42,594 nucleotides of DNA from Pseudomonadota bacterium (GTDB taxonomy: Bacteria; Pseudomonadota; Gammaproteobacteria; Burkholderiales; Burkholderiaceae_E). The stretch spans positions 1 to 42,594 of the forward strand of contig JAEWFA010000005.1 of the NCBI GenBank assembly GCA_023389055.1, given 5' to 3'. Positions 11,885 to 23,617 of the stretch are shown here, in pieces. Numbering within the stretch: position 1 is the first letter of the stretch; every line of letters begins with the position of its first letter. Below the pieces are notes generated by a model that saw only the letters and a program-made list of their open reading frames with translations, was not told the DNA's origin and did not search any database. A program made the position numbers and the translations under genes.

Positions 11885-12502
11885 ATGAAGCTCACGCACG
11901 CCCTGATCGAGAAGAACCTCACGCTGATGATCGTGCTGATCATCGCCGCCATCAGCGTGGGCGGCCTGGTCGAGATCGTCCCGCTGTTCTTCCAGAAATC
12001 GACCACCGAACCCGTCGAGGGCCTGAAGCCGTATGCCGCGCTCGAGCTGGTCGGCCGCGACGTCTACATCCGCGAGGGCTGCTCGAACTGCCACTCGCAG
12101 ATGATCCGTCCGTTCCGCGCCGAAACCGAGCGCTACGGCCACTACTCGGTGGCCGGCGAGTTCGTCTACGACCGCCCGTTCCTGTGGGGAAGCAAGCGCA
12201 CCGGTCCCGACCTCGCGCGCGTCGGCGGGCGCTACAGCGACGAATGGCATCGGGTGCACCTGACGAACCCGCGCGACCTCGTCCCGGAGTCGAACATGCC
12301 CGGTTATCCCTGGCTGTCGAAGGCCGCCGCCGACGACGGCACGGTCGGACGACGCATGACCGTGCTGCGCAAGCTCGGCCATCCGTACACCGACGAGGAC
12401 ATCGCGAAGGCGCCCGAAGTGCTGAAGGACCGCACCGAGATGGATGCGCTCATCGCGTACCTGCAGGTGCTCGGCACGTCGATCCGCAGCACGGCGCGCT
12501 GA
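11885..12502 (+). CDS. ccoO: cbb3-type cytochrome c oxidase subunit II (monohaem)
   Basis: A 205-residue membrane-anchored c-type cytochrome. An N-terminal helix (about residues 10-36) holds it in the inner membrane, with the rest in the periplasm. The single haem c site is C66-S-N-C69-H70 in YIREGCSNCHSQMIRPF, and the sixth ligand is probably a Met such as that in ESNMPGYPW. Family blocks RTGPDLARVGGRYSDEWH and MDALIAYLQVLGT are present. CcoO passes electrons from CcoP to CcoN. The gene sits 22 bases after ccoN and 18 before ccoQ, consistent with one operon. Confidence 0.98.
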   Translation: MKLTHALIEKNLTLMIVLIIAAISVGGLVEIVPLFFQKSTTEPVEGLKPYAALELVGRDVYIREGCSNCHSQMIRPFRAETERYGHYSVAGEFVYDRPFLWGSKRTGPDLARVGGRYSDEWHRVHLTNPRDLVPESNMPGYPWLSKAAADDGTVGRRMTVLRKLGHPYTDEDIAKAPEVLKDRTEMDALIAYLQVLGTSIRSTAR

Positions 12503-12520
12503 GCGCGAAGGAGAAACCGG

Positions 12521-12682
12521 ATGGACGTCAACGTATTCCGCGGGCTGCTCGCCGTCGTGTGCCTGCTCGCGTTTCTCGGCATCGTCGCCTGGGCATGGAG
12601 CCGCGAGCAGCGCGAACGATTCGCCGAAGCGGCGAACCTCCCGTTCGTCGAGGAAGACCAGGAAGCGAAACACCATGGCTGA
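12521..12682 (+). CDS. ccoQ: cbb3-type oxidase small subunit CcoQ
   Basis: A 53-residue protein from the ATG at 12521, preceded by a GGAG Shine-Dalgarno sequence. A single membrane helix (about residues 8-26) is followed by WSREQRERFAEAANLPF and an acidic tail, the usual CcoQ/FixQ form. CcoQ stabilises the assembled oxidase. The last eight bases overlap the start of ccoP (ATG at 12675), which indicates translational coupling. Confidence 0.93.
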   Translation: MDVNVFRGLLAVVCLLAFLGIVAWAWSREQRERFAEAANLPFVEEDQEAKHHG

Positions 12683-13607
12683 TTTCGTCGCTCCGGGCTG
12701 GAGCCTGTACATCACGATCGTCACGCTGGTTTCGGTCGCCTTCTGCATTTGGCTCACGCTCGTGCTCGCCCGGGGCCGCGCGCCGGGCCAGCCGGTGGAC
12801 ACCACCGGGCACCGCTGGGACGGCGATCTCGAGGAGTTCAACAATCCGCTGCCCCGGTGGTGGCTGTGGCTTTTCCTGATCACCTGCTTCTTCGCCCTCG
12901 CATACCTGGCGCTGTACCCGGGCCTGGGCTCGTTCCAGGGCCTGCTCGGCTGGAGCCAGAAGGGCCAGTACGAACGCGAGGTCGCGCGCGTCGACGAGGC
13001 GGCCGCCCCGCTGTTCGCGAAATACCTGCAGCAGGACCTTCCCACGGTTGCCGCCGATCCGCAGGCCCGCGCGATGGGCGAACGGATGTACCTCACCTAC
13101 TGCGTGCAGTGCCACGGCTCCGACGCTCGCGGCAGCCGCGGCTTCCCCAATCTCGCCGACGCCGACTGGCTGTACGGCGGTGACGCGGAGACGATCAAGG
13201 CGACGATCGGCGGCGGCCGCAACGGCGTGATGCCGCCGATGGGCGCGGCGCTCGGTACCGCCGACGACGTGAAGAACGTGGCGAACTACGTTCTTTCGCT
13301 CTCGGGAAGCCGGCACGACGAAGCCGCAGCCGCAGCCGGCCGCGAGAAGTTCGCGGTTTGCGCGGCCTGCCACGGCGAGGCCGGCACCGGCAACCCGGCT
13401 TTGGGTGCGCCGAACCTCACCGACAAGACGTGGCTGCACGGCGGCAGCCTCGCCCGCATCGTCGAGACGATCGACCAGGGCCGCACGAACCGGATGCCGG
13501 CCTTCGGCGAGATGCTCTCGGAGGGCAAGATCCACCTGCTCGCCGCCTACGTCTGGGGCCTGTCCAACGGCGCCACGGCCGAGAACGGCGCGGTGAAAGG
13601 GCGTTGA
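12675..13607 (+). CDS. ccoP: cbb3-type cytochrome c oxidase subunit III (dihaem)
   Basis: A 310-residue membrane-anchored dihaem cytochrome c. The N-terminus has two helices (about 11-32 and 61-81) joined by TTGHRWDGDLEEFNNPLPRWW, diagnostic for CcoP. The periplasmic part has two haem c sites, C143-V-Q-C146-H147 and C229-A-A-C232-H233. MPPMG and MPAFG probably provide the axial Met residues. CcoP receives electrons from a soluble or membrane-bound cytochrome c and hands them to CcoO. Its start lies inside ccoQ, and its stop overlaps the TTG start of ccoG. Confidence 0.98.
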   Translation: MADFVAPGWSLYITIVTLVSVAFCIWLTLVLARGRAPGQPVDTTGHRWDGDLEEFNNPLPRWWLWLFLITCFFALAYLALYPGLGSFQGLLGWSQKGQYEREVARVDEAAAPLFAKYLQQDLPTVAADPQARAMGERMYLTYCVQCHGSDARGSRGFPNLADADWLYGGDAETIKATIGGGRNGVMPPMGAALGTADDVKNVANYVLSLSGSRHDEAAAAAGREKFAVCAACHGEAGTGNPALGAPNLTDKTWLHGGSLARIVETIDQGRTNRMPAFGEMLSEGKIHLLAAYVWGLSNGATAENGAVKGR

Positions 13608-15019
13608 GCGCTGCGCCCACCCCGCGGGTTTCGGCTGCGGCCGACACCGAACAGGCGCTGTACGAGGTAAGGCGCAAGATCTACCCGCGCGCGGTCACTG
13701 GCTGGTACGCGCGCTGGCGATGGCTGCTGGTGTGGTTCACGCAGCTCGTCTTCTACGGGCTGCCGTGGCTGACGTGGGGCGATCGACCGGCGGTCCTGTT
13801 CGACCTCGAGGCGCGTCGCTTCTACCTGTTCGGCCTGGTCCTGTTCCCGCAGGACTTCGTCTACCTGACCGGGCTGCTCGTCATTTCGGCGCTGGGGCTG
13901 TTCCTGTTCACCGCAGTCGCCGGGCGCCTGTGGTGCGGCTACGCGTGCCCGCAGACGGTCTATACCGAGATCTTCATGTGGATCGAGCGGCGCATCGAGG
14001 GCGACCGCACGGCGCGCATGAAGCTCGACCGTGCGCCGATGAGCGCGGCCAAGCTCGCGCGCAAGGCCGCCAAGCATGTCGCATGGTTCGCGGTGGCGCT
14101 GTGGACCGGCATCACCTTCGTCGGCTACTTCACGCCGATCGACCAACTGCTCGCCGCTGCCACCGCCTTCACGCTCGGCCCCTGGCAGAGCTTCTGGGTG
14201 CTGTTCTACGGCTTCGCCACCTGGGGCAACGCCGGCTTCATGCGCGAGCAGGTGTGCAAGTACATGTGTCCGTACGCGCGCTTCCAGAGCGTGATGTTCG
14301 ACAAGGACACGATGGTCATCACCTACGACCGCGAGCGCGGCGAGCCGCGTGGCGCGCGTTCGCGCAAGGCCGATCCCGCGTCGCTGGCGCTGGGCTCTTG
14401 CGTCGACTGCAATGTCTGCGTGCAGGTCTGCCCCACCGGCATCGACATCCGCAAGGGCCTGCAGATCGAGTGCATCGGCTGCGCGGCGTGCATCGACGGC
14501 TGCGACCAGGTGATGGACAAGATGGGCTACGCGCGGGGCCTGATCCGCTACACCACGCAGAACGCGCTGGACGAGAAGCTCGACCGGGGTGCCATCTGGC
14601 GCCGGGTGTTGCGTCCGCGCGTGCTGCTCTACGGCGCGGTGCTGCTCACGGTTACGATCGCGCTGTTCGCGCATCTGGCGCTGCGCGCCCCGGTGAAGGC
14701 CGACGTGATGCGCGACGGCGCGCTCGGGCGCGAGGTCGAGGAAGGCATGATCGAGAACAGCTACCGCGTGCAGATCATCAATCCCAGCGAGCGGGCGCGC
14801 CGCTTCCGCATCGTCGCCGACGGCATCGAAACCGTGTTCATCGTCGGGGACACCGAGTTCGAGGTCGGACCGGCCGGCGTTCGCCTGGTTCCCGTGAGTG
14901 CGCGCGTCGAGCCCGGCCACGGCGAGCCCGGCAGCAATCCGATCACGTTCCGCGTGCAGGCCGTGGACGACGCGACGGTGGCCGTCGACGCACGCTCGAC
15001 CTTCTTCGTGCCGCGTTGA
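13604..15019 (+). CDS. ccoG: cbb3 oxidase accessory protein CcoG (polyferredoxin, TTG start)
   Basis: About 471 residues. No ATG or GTG lies near the conserved N-terminus. The best start is TTG at 13604, whose last two bases begin the ccoP stop (TTGA overlap), with AAAGGG just upstream. CcoG is an inner-membrane iron-sulfur protein that helps reduce copper for oxidase assembly. About five membrane helices are seen, with GRLWCGYACPQTVYTEIFMW and CKYMCPYARFQSVMFDKDT between them. Two 4Fe-4S motifs follow, CVDCNVCVQVCP and CIGCAACIDGC, and then a C-terminal periplasmic Ig-like domain (IINPSERARRFRIVADG). The order and length match known CcoG proteins. Confidence 0.95.
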   Translation: MSAAPTPRVSAAADTEQALYEVRRKIYPRAVTGWYARWRWLLVWFTQLVFYGLPWLTWGDRPAVLFDLEARRFYLFGLVLFPQDFVYLTGLLVISALGLFLFTAVAGRLWCGYACPQTVYTEIFMWIERRIEGDRTARMKLDRAPMSAAKLARKAAKHVAWFAVALWTGITFVGYFTPIDQLLAAATAFTLGPWQSFWVLFYGFATWGNAGFMREQVCKYMCPYARFQSVMFDKDTMVITYDRERGEPRGARSRKADPASLALGSCVDCNVCVQVCPTGIDIRKGLQIECIGCAACIDGCDQVMDKMGYARGLIRYTTQNALDEKLDRGAIWRRVLRPRVLLYGAVLLTVTIALFAHLALRAPVKADVMRDGALGREVEEGMIENSYRVQIINPSERARRFRIVADGIETVFIVGDTEFEVGPAGVRLVPVSARVEPGHGEPGSNPITFRVQAVDDATVAVDARSTFFVPR

Positions 15020-15039
15020 GCTGCGGCTGGAGGATCCCA

Positions 15040-15564
15040 ATGCACACGACGCTGGCCCGACCCTGGTACCGCCATCGCTGGCCGTGGCTGCTCGCGATCG
15101 CGCCCGCCGCCGCGCTGCTCGGCGGGATCGTCACGCTGTGGCTGGCGGTGACGACGGCCGATTCGCTCGTCGTCGACGACTACTACCGCGAAGGACGCGC
15201 GATCAACCAGCAGCTGGCGCGCGACCGGCTCGCGTCGGCGCTCGGCCTGCGCGCCGATCTGCGCTTCGAACCCGGCTCGGCAGGCGCCGCCTCGGGCGTC
15301 GAGCTGGAGCTGTCCGCCGAGCGCGGCTCCGGATGGCCGTCCGAGCTCAAGCTGCGCGTCGTTCACGCGACGATCGCCTCGCTCGACCGCGAATACCGGC
15401 TCGAGCACGTCGACGCCGGCCGCTACCGCGCGGCAGGCGCCGCACCGCAGGCGACGGGTCACTGGCTGGTGCAACTCGAGGACGCGGGCCGCACCTGGCG
15501 CCTGGTGACCCCGTCGGTCACGCGATTCGATGCGCCGCTGGCGCTTCGAGCGGAAACGCGATGA
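15040..15564 (+). CDS. ccoH: FixH family protein (cbb3 oxidase assembly protein CcoH)
   Basis: A 174-residue protein from the ATG at 15040, preceded by a clear GGAGGA Shine-Dalgarno sequence. It starts with a short basic Trp-rich segment (RPWYRHRWPWLL), then one membrane helix (about residues 18-40), and then the FixH landmark DSLVVDDYYREGRAINQQLARD. The rest is a predicted periplasmic beta-rich domain ending TRFDAPLALRAETR. CcoH binds the cbb3 subunits and is needed for stable assembly. The position after ccoG is standard, and its stop overlaps the next gene (ATGA). Confidence 0.93.
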   Translation: MHTTLARPWYRHRWPWLLAIAPAAALLGGIVTLWLAVTTADSLVVDDYYREGRAINQQLARDRLASALGLRADLRFEPGSAGAASGVELELSAERGSGWPSELKLRVVHATIASLDREYRLEHVDAGRYRAAGAAPQATGHWLVQLEDAGRTWRLVTPSVTRFDAPLALRAETR

Positions 15565-15887
15565 GCGCGGCACCCGGCCCCGGCTCGCTGGCGAGCCCCG
15601 ACGATTCGGGCGAAGGCGTCGCTGAAGAATCGCGCCTGCAACGCCTCACCCACGTCGTGATGCAGGTGCTGTGGCCTGCCTTCCTGATGGCGATCGTCGC
15701 CGAAGGGATCTTCTTCTCGATGATCGACCCGCGCGAGTTGCAGGTCGTGGCCGACTGGCTGCGCGACAGCCGCGTCGCGGCCTACACGGTGGCGTTCTTC
15801 GTCTTCTGGGCGCTGTTCGCGGGCTCCAGCGGCATCACCTACCTGCTTGCGCACGGCCTCGGCTCGGCCGAACGCCGCGAAAATTGA
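15561..15887 (+). CDS. Unrecognised two-helix membrane protein at the end of the cco operon
   Basis: A 108-residue protein whose ATG overlaps the ccoH stop, so it is very likely co-translated with the oxidase genes. I do not recognise a named family. The first 25 residues are acidic and Gly/Ser/Pro-rich and probably cytoplasmic. Two hydrophobic segments follow: about 32-55 (VVMQVLWPAFLMAIVAEGIF) and 74-98 (AYTVAFFVFWALFAGSSGIT). Between them is SMIDPRELQVVADWLRDSR. No Cys residues and no haem motifs are present. The coupling suggests a part in oxidase assembly or stability. The last gene of an operon may also be a passenger, so this is only inference. Confidence 0.75.
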   Translation: MSAAPGPGSLASPDDSGEGVAEESRLQRLTHVVMQVLWPAFLMAIVAEGIFFSMIDPRELQVVADWLRDSRVAAYTVAFFVFWALFAGSSGITYLLAHGLGSAERREN

Positions 15888-15928
15888 CGCGCAGCGCGGG
15901 CTGACGACCCGACCGCCGCGCTCGCCGA

Positions 15929-16324
15929 TCAACGACCTTCCTCCCAGTCGCGCAGGCGGCGACGGTCGCGCTTCGTCGGACGTCCGCCCTCGATCGACTC
16001 GGCAGGCTCGGTATTCCAGCGCCGCTGCTCGCGGCGGCGTTCGCGCCGCTCGATCGACTCGGCGCTCTCTTCGTACAACGTGCGCGCCACGATCGCCGGG
16101 CCGCGGCGATCGCTGAGCGCCGTCACGCGAACGACGCGCTCGTCGTCGCCGATGCGAACTCGCAACTCGTCGCCGACGCGCACCGGGCGCGCAGGCTTCA
16201 CGCGCTCACCGCCGACGACGACGCGACCGCTTTCGACGGCCTGGCGCGCAAGGTTGCGCGCCGAATAGAAGCGCGCCGCCCAGAGCCACTTGTCGATGCG
16301 CACATCGGCTTGCGGATCAGGCAT
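15929..16324 (-). CDS. hslR: Heat shock protein 15 homologue (S4-domain RNA-binding protein)
   Basis: A 131-residue protein. The S4 RNA-binding domain covers about residues 8-60 and carries the family signature RIDKWLWAARFYSARNLARQAVESGRV followed by VGDELRVRIGDDERVVRV. The C-terminal half is strongly charged (runs of Arg and Glu, ending RPTKRDRRRLRDWEEGR), as in Hsp15. In E. coli, Hsp15 binds free 50S subunits carrying a nascent chain and helps recycle them after heat shock. The gene is convergent with the cco cluster (41 bases between stops) and divergent from maoC (87 bases between starts). Confidence 0.94.
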   Translation of the reverse strand: MPDPQADVRIDKWLWAARFYSARNLARQAVESGRVVVGGERVKPARPVRVGDELRVRIGDDERVVRVTALSDRRGPAIVARTLYEESAESIERRERRREQRRWNTEPAESIEGGRPTKRDRRRLRDWEEGR

Positions 16325-16349
16325 CGGACGGCGTGGAATGTCGGACGTG

Positions 16350-16376
16350 GAAAAGCACGGGGCTTTTCTGTATTTT
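16350..16376 (+). terminator. Intrinsic-terminator-like hairpin between hslR and maoC
   Basis: GAAAAGC at 16350-16356 pairs perfectly with GCTTTTC at 16362-16368 across a five-base loop (ACGGG). It is followed by the T-rich TGTATTTT at 16369-16376. Read on the plus strand, this has the form of a rho-independent terminator. It lies upstream of both divergent genes, so it would not end either of them. It could stop plus-strand read-through from the cco operon before maoC. TATTTT at 16371-16376 could alternatively be part of a maoC promoter. Confidence 0.5.
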
Positions 16377-16411
16377 AGGCCGCTTGCCGCCGCGCCACGG
16401 AGTCCGCCGTC

Positions 16412-16873
16412 ATGTCAGTCCCCCAGAAAGAGCGCTTCTTCGAGGATTTCCGTCCCGGCGAAGTGCTCGAATTCGGCGACTACCTGGTCACCGAGGAGGA
16501 GATCGTCGACTTCGCGAAGCGCTACGATCCGCAACCGTTCCACGTCGACCGCAAAGCGGCGGAGGAATCGATCTACGGGGGACTGATCGCCAGCGGCTGG
16601 ATGACCGGCAGCATCGTCATGCGCCTGCTCGTCGATCACTTCATCTCGCCGGCGTCGAGCATGGGATCGCCCGGCGTCGACGAGATCCGCTGGACCAGGC
16701 CGGTGCGCCCGGGCGATCGACTGAAATTGCGCGTCACCGTCGTCGAGACGCGCCGCTCGCAGAGCAAGCCCGACCGCGGCATCGTCCAGGTGCAGGAGGA
16801 AGCGATCAACCAGGACGGCGAGACGGTGATGAGCATTCGGGGGATGGGGCTGTACAAGTGCCGTGAAGGGTAA
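16412..16873 (+). CDS. MaoC-family (R)-enoyl-CoA hydratase-like protein
   Basis: A 153-residue single hot-dog protein. The hydratase-2 active-site block is clear: DFAKRYDPQPFHVDRKAAEES with catalytic Asp39 and His44, followed by GGLIASGWMTGSI. The C-terminal strand region has SPGVDEIRWTRPVRPGDRL and VVETRRSQSKPDRGIV. Family members hydrate trans-2-enoyl-CoA to (R)-3-hydroxyacyl-CoA in fatty-acid, polyhydroxyalkanoate or amino-acid catabolism. The substrate is not evident, and there is no partner gene nearby. Its last codons lie in the left arm of a heptamer-repeat inverted repeat that separates it from convergent gltD. Confidence 0.9.
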   Translation: MSVPQKERFFEDFRPGEVLEFGDYLVTEEEIVDFAKRYDPQPFHVDRKAAEESIYGGLIASGWMTGSIVMRLLVDHFISPASSMGSPGVDEIRWTRPVRPGDRLKLRVTVVETRRSQSKPDRGIVQVQEEAINQDGETVMSIRGMGLYKCREG

Positions 16874-16961
16874 AGGGTGAAGGGGAAGAGGCCCGGCTGG
16901 CGCGGACGGCTCGGTCGACGAGGACTTTTCCCCTTCACCCTTCACCCTTGACCCTTCACTG
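16863..16961. repeat. Large inverted repeat of heptamer units between convergent maoC and gltD
   Basis: The left arm, 16863-16888, reads GTGAAGGGTAAAGGGTGAAG plus GGGAAG. The right arm, 16925-16961, is its complement with one extra heptamer (CTTTTCCCCTTCACCC then TTCACCCTTGACCCTTCACTG). The spacer is about 36 bases and GC-rich. The arms are built from the 7-base unit GTGAAGG/GGGTGAA and differ by a small number of substitutions and one unit. The left arm includes the last codons and stop of maoC, and the right arm ends one base before the gltD stop. A bidirectional terminator is the likely function. Confidence 0.8.
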
Positions 16962-18479
16962 TCATCTGGGCAGCACACTCTCCCCCATCAGGTACTCGTC
17001 GACGCTGCGGGCGCACTGGCGGCCTTCGCGGATCGCCCAGACGACGAGCGACTGGCCGCGGCGAACGTCGCCGGCGGCGAACACCTTGTCGACGTTCGTG
17101 CGGTAGCTGGCAGCGCCTTCGGTCGGCGCGCGGGCATTGCCGCGCGCATCGCGTTCGACGCGGAACGCATCGAGCAGCGTCTCCAGCGGCGAGACGAAGC
17201 CCATCGCGAGCAGCACGAGCTCGCAGGGGATCTCGAACTCGCTGCCTTCGACCTCGCGCATGCGCATCGGCCCGCCGGCCGGATCGGCGGTCCATTCGAG
17301 CCGCACTGCGAGGAGCGCGCGAACGCGGCCGTCGGCGCCCGCGACGAAGCGCTTCGTGCCGATTGCCCAGTCGCGCTCGCAGCCTTCCTCGTGCGACGAC
17401 GAAGTGCGCAGCTTGTACGGCCAATACGGCCACGTGAGCTCGCGCCGCTCGTGCAGCGGGGGCTGCGGCATCAGTTCGAGCTGCGTGACCGACGCCGCTC
17501 CCTGGCGATTGCTCGTGCCGACGCAGTCGGAACCCGTGTCGCCACCGCCGATCACGACGACGTTGCGCCCTTTCGCACTGATCTCGACCTGTGCGACGTC
17601 GCCGGCGACGACACGGTTCTGCTGCGGCAGGAATTCCATCGCGAAGTGCACGCCGTCGAGCTCGCGCCCCGGCACCGGGAGGTCGCGCGGCTTTTCGGCA
17701 CCGGCGGCGAGGACGACGGCATCGAAATCGGCCACCAACGTAGACGCGGCCACGCGCTCGCCGGCGAGGTTCAGCACCGGGTTCGCGTCGCCCGCACCGG
17801 CCGCGTGCGCGACGTCGGCGTCATCGGCACAGACGTGCACGCCGGTGCGGAAGGACACTCCCTCGTCGCACATCTGCTGCACTCGCCGGTCGATGTGCCG
17901 CTTCTCGAGCTTGAAGTCGGGAATGCCGTAGCGAAGCAGGCCGCCTGCGCGGTCGTTCTTCTCGAACACGGTGACGTCGTGCCCGGCACGACCGAGCTGC
18001 TGCGCGCAGGCGAGCCCCGCGGGTCCCGAGCCGACGATCGCCACGCGCCTGCCGGTGCGTCGCGCCGCCGGCTGCGGCACGACCCAGCCCATCTCCCAGC
18101 CCTTGTCGATGATCGCGTGCTCGATCGACTTGATGCCGACCGGATCGTCGTTGATGTTCAGCGTGCACGCCGCCTCGCAAGGCGCCGGGCAGATCCGCCC
18201 GGTGAACTCGGGAAAGTTGTTCGTCGACAGCAGCACGTCGAGTGCGCGCTTCCAGTCGCCCCGGTACACGAGGTCGTTCCAGTCGGGAATGATGTTGTTG
18301 ACCGGACAGCCGGTCTGGCAGAACGGAACGCCGCAGTCCATGCATCGCGCTCCCTGGCGCGATGCGGCTTCATCGGGCAGGCGCCGGATGAACTCGCGGA
18401 AGTGGCGCACGCGCGATTGCGCTTCCTCGGCCGCCTCGTGCAGCCGCGCATATTCGAGGAATCCGGTGATCTTTCCCAT
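16962..18479 (-). CDS. gltD: Glutamate synthase (NADPH) small subunit
   Basis: A 505-residue protein starting MGKITGFLEYARL at 18479. It transfers electrons from NADPH through FAD and two 4Fe-4S clusters to GltB. The N-terminal cluster Cys residues are in RCMDCGVPFCQTGCPVNN and CPAPCEAACTLNIND. FAD binding is shown by VAIVGSGPAGLACAQQL, followed by AGGLLRYGIPDFKLEK. NADPH binding is shown by VVVIGGGDTGSDC, and the C-terminal FAD motif by VFAAGDVRRGQSLVVWAI. The length matches proteobacterial GltD. It follows gltB by 31 bases on the same strand and ends against the inverted repeat shared with maoC. Confidence 0.98.
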   Translation of the reverse strand: MGKITGFLEYARLHEAAEEAQSRVRHFREFIRRLPDEAASRQGARCMDCGVPFCQTGCPVNNIIPDWNDLVYRGDWKRALDVLLSTNNFPEFTGRICPAPCEAACTLNINDDPVGIKSIEHAIIDKGWEMGWVVPQPAARRTGRRVAIVGSGPAGLACAQQLGRAGHDVTVFEKNDRAGGLLRYGIPDFKLEKRHIDRRVQQMCDEGVSFRTGVHVCADDADVAHAAGAGDANPVLNLAGERVAASTLVADFDAVVLAAGAEKPRDLPVPGRELDGVHFAMEFLPQQNRVVAGDVAQVEISAKGRNVVVIGGGDTGSDCVGTSNRQGAASVTQLELMPQPPLHERRELTWPYWPYKLRTSSSHEEGCERDWAIGTKRFVAGADGRVRALLAVRLEWTADPAGGPMRMREVEGSEFEIPCELVLLAMGFVSPLETLLDAFRVERDARGNARAPTEGAASYRTNVDKVFAAGDVRRGQSLVVWAIREGRQCARSVDEYLMGESVLPR

Positions 18480-18510
18480 GGTCTCGCTTCGTCGGGACGG
18501 CGATTTCGCC

Positions 18511-23241
<4,731 letters not shown>

Positions 23242-23349
23242 CGTCGGAGTCTCCCGCGCTCCAGGGAGCGAAAGGCACGTCGGGATGAGGGTCGCAGCAC
23301 GCAGTGAGCCGGCCGCTGACGCGCGACGAGCGCCGCCGGAAACCGGTTT

Positions 23350-23365
23350 GTCAGCGCACGCTGAC
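23350..23365. promoter_or_regulatory. Perfect 7-bp palindrome in the gltB leader
   Basis: GTCAGCG at 23350-23356 and CGCTGAC at 23359-23365 form a perfect dyad with a CA spacer, about 110 bases before the gltB ATG and downstream of the candidate promoter. It could be an operator or an RNA hairpin in the leader. No regulator can be named from the sequence. Confidence 0.35.
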
Positions 23366-23432
23366 GCGTGAAGCAGCACCCCGGCTGGCTCCGCGGCGCG
23401 CACCACGCCCGTGAAATGCGATCGACGAAACC

Positions 23433-23461
23433 AGTCTAGCGCGGGCACAGCGCCATTTGAA
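23433..23461 (-). promoter_or_regulatory. Candidate sigma-70 promoter for gltBD
   Basis: On the minus strand TTCAAA (23461-23456) and TAGACT (23438-23433) are separated by exactly 17 bases. Each matches four of six consensus positions. Transcription would begin near 23426, giving a leader of about 185 bases. The rest of the 376-base gap between dgt and gltB holds a palindrome at 23350-23365 and a GGCGCG-AAAAG-CGCGCC hairpin at 23561-23577, just downstream of dgt. The hairpin lacks a T-tract. I see no gene in this gap. Confidence 0.4.
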
Positions 23462-23617
23462 GCATTCGCCGCCACTTTCTTGCTGCGCCGCACCAAGACG
23501 GGGCGCGCTGCCCCGCAACGGGGCACGAGCGCGCCCGTCGGGTCGGTAATGCACGCCCACGGCGCGAAAAGCGCGCCGCCTACCCGCCGCCGGGTGCCTT
23601 CCGGCGGACGCGCAAGA

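Noticed and set aside
16863..16961. Terminal inverted repeats of a small mobile element
   Set aside because: The spacer is only about 36 bases, there are no target duplications, and the arms are heptamer tandem repeats, so a terminator or repeat element is simpler.
23561..23577. Intrinsic terminator after dgt
   Set aside because: The GGCGCG/CGCGCC stem is fine, but no T-run follows on the minus strand.
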